64,000 nucleotides of DNA from Alkaliphilus pronyensis (GTDB lineage: Bacteria > Bacillota > Clostridia > Peptostreptococcales > Natronincolaceae), in assembly GCF_009017275.1 (NCBI RefSeq), contig NZ_WBZC01000002.1, positions 1-64,000 on the forward strand, read 5' to 3'. How positions within the stretch are numbered: position 1 is the first letter of the stretch; every line of letters starts with the position of its first letter. The notes beneath the pieces were generated by a model. The model was not told where the DNA came from and did not search any database. It saw only the letters and a program-made list of their open reading frames with translations. Made by a program: the position numbers and the translations under genes. Positions 61,409 to 64,000 of the stretch are shown here, piece by piece.

Positions 61409-61437
61409 TTGTCAACTTTACATAAATCCTTTATAAT
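61409..61437 (+). promoter_or_regulatory. Sigma-A promoter of the NusG-domain-II gene
   Basis: TTGTCA (61409-61414), 17 bases, TATAAT (61432-61437). Expected start about 35 bases before the ribosome binding site GGAGG. Confidence 0.8.
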
Positions 61438-61479
61438 ATGTACTAGAGAATAATAGTTCTTATTAATGGAGGAATAATA

Positions 61480-61893
61480 ATGAAACTAATGACAACTGCT
61501 GATAAGATTTTAATTGTGTCAATTATTATAATTGGTATAGTTTCAATGTTTACTATCCCTCTTCTTTTTACTGAAGCTATAGAAGATAAAATTATTGCTG
61601 TTAATTTAGATGGTGAAGTTATTCATCGTTTTCCACTAACTAATTCTCCTGAATCAGAATATATCGTTTTTCCCTTTGAGTTTGAAGGTAAGGTATATGA
61701 GGGAACCCTAGAGCTAAAAGATGGTGCAGTTATGCTACATCGGCTACCTGAGGAAATTGTCCCTCTTTCAATTCACACTGATATGGGATGGATTAGCGAG
61801 TCCTATCAAGTGATTATTGCTTTACCTGTTAGACTTTCCATAAGTATAGAAGCATCTCAGCCTGATGAGGAGCTTGATATTATTTCATATTAG
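61480..61893 (+). CDS. NusG domain II-containing membrane protein
   Basis: 137 residues. One N-terminal membrane helix (KILIVSIIIIGIVSMFTIPL), then an extracellular NusG_II-type beta domain (KIIAVNLDGEVIHRFPLTNS, LELKDGAVMLHRLPEEIVPL, ESYQVIIALPVRLSISIE). Such proteins often sit before heptaprenyl diphosphate synthase component I genes in clostridia; here it stands alone between its own promoter and a terminator facing atpC. Role unknown. Confidence 0.82.
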   Translation: MKLMTTADKILIVSIIIIGIVSMFTIPLLFTEAIEDKIIAVNLDGEVIHRFPLTNSPESEYIVFPFEFEGKVYEGTLELKDGAVMLHRLPEEIVPLSIHTDMGWISESYQVIIALPVRLSISIEASQPDEELDIISY

Positions 61894-61899
61894 AAGTTA

Positions 61900-61930
61900 A
61901 AAGAGCCGAAAATCGGCTCTTTAGTTTTAC
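61900..61930. terminator. Bidirectional terminator before atpC
   Basis: 10-bp stem AAAGAGCCGA/TCGGCTCTTT (61900-61922) with a 3-base loop and T-rich flank on the plus strand, TTTTAACTTC on the minus strand. Ends both the NusG-domain-II and the ATP synthase transcripts. Confidence 0.9.
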
Positions 61931-61931
61931 T

Positions 61932-62333
61932 TTATTTTTGTACAATATTAATTCTGTTTAGTGCCTTGCTCAAAGCAATTTCAGCCCTGACTAAGTCAAT
62001 ATTTTCATACTCATTCTTCAACCTATCCTCTGCTCTTTCCTTTGCTTTTTTTGCCCTCTCTAAATCAATTTCTTCAGGCCATTCTGCTGCATCTGTCATA
62101 ATTACTGTCTTATTGAGGTCAATATGAATAAAGCCAGATGCAAATGCAGCTTCTCTTTTATTGCCATCATTTATAATAGTCATTTTCCCTATGCTTAGGG
62201 GAGAAACCATTGGAATATGATCCTGAAGTATAGCAATATCTCCAGTAGTTGTTCTTATAATAACCTTGTCTATTTCTTCATCTAAAAGAATTTTATCTGG
62301 GGCTATTACTTGGAGATGAAACTTTGAAGACAT
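61932..62333 (-). CDS. atpC: ATP synthase epsilon subunit
   Basis: 133 residues. Beta-sandwich N-terminal domain (FHLQVIAPDKILLDEEIDKV, GDIAILQDHIPMVSPLSIGK) and C-terminal helical hairpin (DLERAKKAKERAEDRLKNEY). It couples rotor and catalytic head of F1 and can inhibit ATP hydrolysis. Last gene of the operon, 8 bases after atpD. Confidence 0.96.
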   Translation of the reverse strand: MSSKFHLQVIAPDKILLDEEIDKVIIRTTTGDIAILQDHIPMVSPLSIGKMTIINDGNKREAAFASGFIHIDLNKTVIMTDAAEWPEEIDLERAKKAKERAEDRLKNEYENIDLVRAEIALSKALNRINIVQK

Positions 62334-62341
62334 CTCATCAC

Positions 62342-64000
<1,659 letters not shown>

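Overview
The window is AT-rich DNA from a motile, endospore-forming Gram-positive bacterium of the class Clostridia. An Alkaliphilus/Natronincola-like genus is my guess from gene content and repeat style, not something the sequence proves. Evidence: a complete late flagellar cluster with FliW-CsrA, SpoIIID, SpoIID, SpoIIQ, a Spo0E-like protein, a SAM-I riboswitch before metK, strong AGGAGG-type ribosome binding sites, and gene order close to Bacillus subtilis. Almost all genes lie on the minus strand, so transcription runs from high to low coordinates. No rRNA, tRNA, CRISPR array or complete transposase gene was seen.

Layout from high to low coordinates. 64.0-61.9 kb: end of atpG, then atpD and atpC. 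61.9-55.9 kb: a NusG-domain-II protein (+), a YueI-like protein, then ywmB, murA, spoIID and spoIIQ. 55.9-49.8 kb: a CBS protein (+), spoIIID, mbl, flgF, flgG, flgJ, fabZ and an alpha/beta hydrolase (compare B. subtilis spoIIID-mbl-flhO-flhP-fabZ). 49.6-42.0 kb: murJ, a phosphohexomutase, a GerMN lipoprotein, a 30-residue membrane peptide, an AEC transporter, a Spo0E-like protein (+), and metK behind an S-box. 41.6-31.6 kb: recD2, comF, yvyF, flgM, flgN, flgK, flgL, a DUF6470 protein, fliW, csrA and flagellin. 31.4-15.7 kb: an island of glycosyltransferases, nucleotide-sugar enzymes, a pyruvyltransferase and accessory genes, sitting between flagellin and flaG, which are close neighbours in B. 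subtilis. 15.6-6.1 kb: flaG, fliD, fliS, fliT, a raiA-type noncoding RNA, hpf, a DUF5317 protein, secA and prfB. 6.0-0.2 kb: a chemoreceptor, a YaaR-family protein (+), a FliK-like protein and an FlhB C-domain protein.

How the parts work together. Sigma-D type promoters (TAA(A/G/T)-N15/16-nCCGATAn or close variants) are visible before flagellin, flgM, flgF, flaG, the FliK-like gene and the YaaR-like gene. The flagellin leader carries a GGA-loop hairpin plus an SD of CsrA type next to csrA and fliW, so filament supply is probably controlled by FliW-CsrA, and the island probably glycosylates the filament. The envelope and sporulation block joins peptidoglycan precursor synthesis (MurA, MurJ), elongation (Mbl) and engulfment (SpoIID, SpoIIQ).

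The most notable unexplained signals are noncoding. (1) Four copies of a ~120-nt structured repeat with paired changes in its terminal hairpin. (2) Arrays of 7-nt tandem repeats in many gene-free spacers, in one case flanking, in inverted orientation, a truncated four-helix-bundle gene. (3) A GC-richer, independently transcribed raiA-type RNA followed by a cluster of phased DnaA boxes before hpf. (4) Two hairpin elements with a CTCCGTCCCC core in the glycosylation island, one at the breakpoint of a NeuB/PseI remnant.
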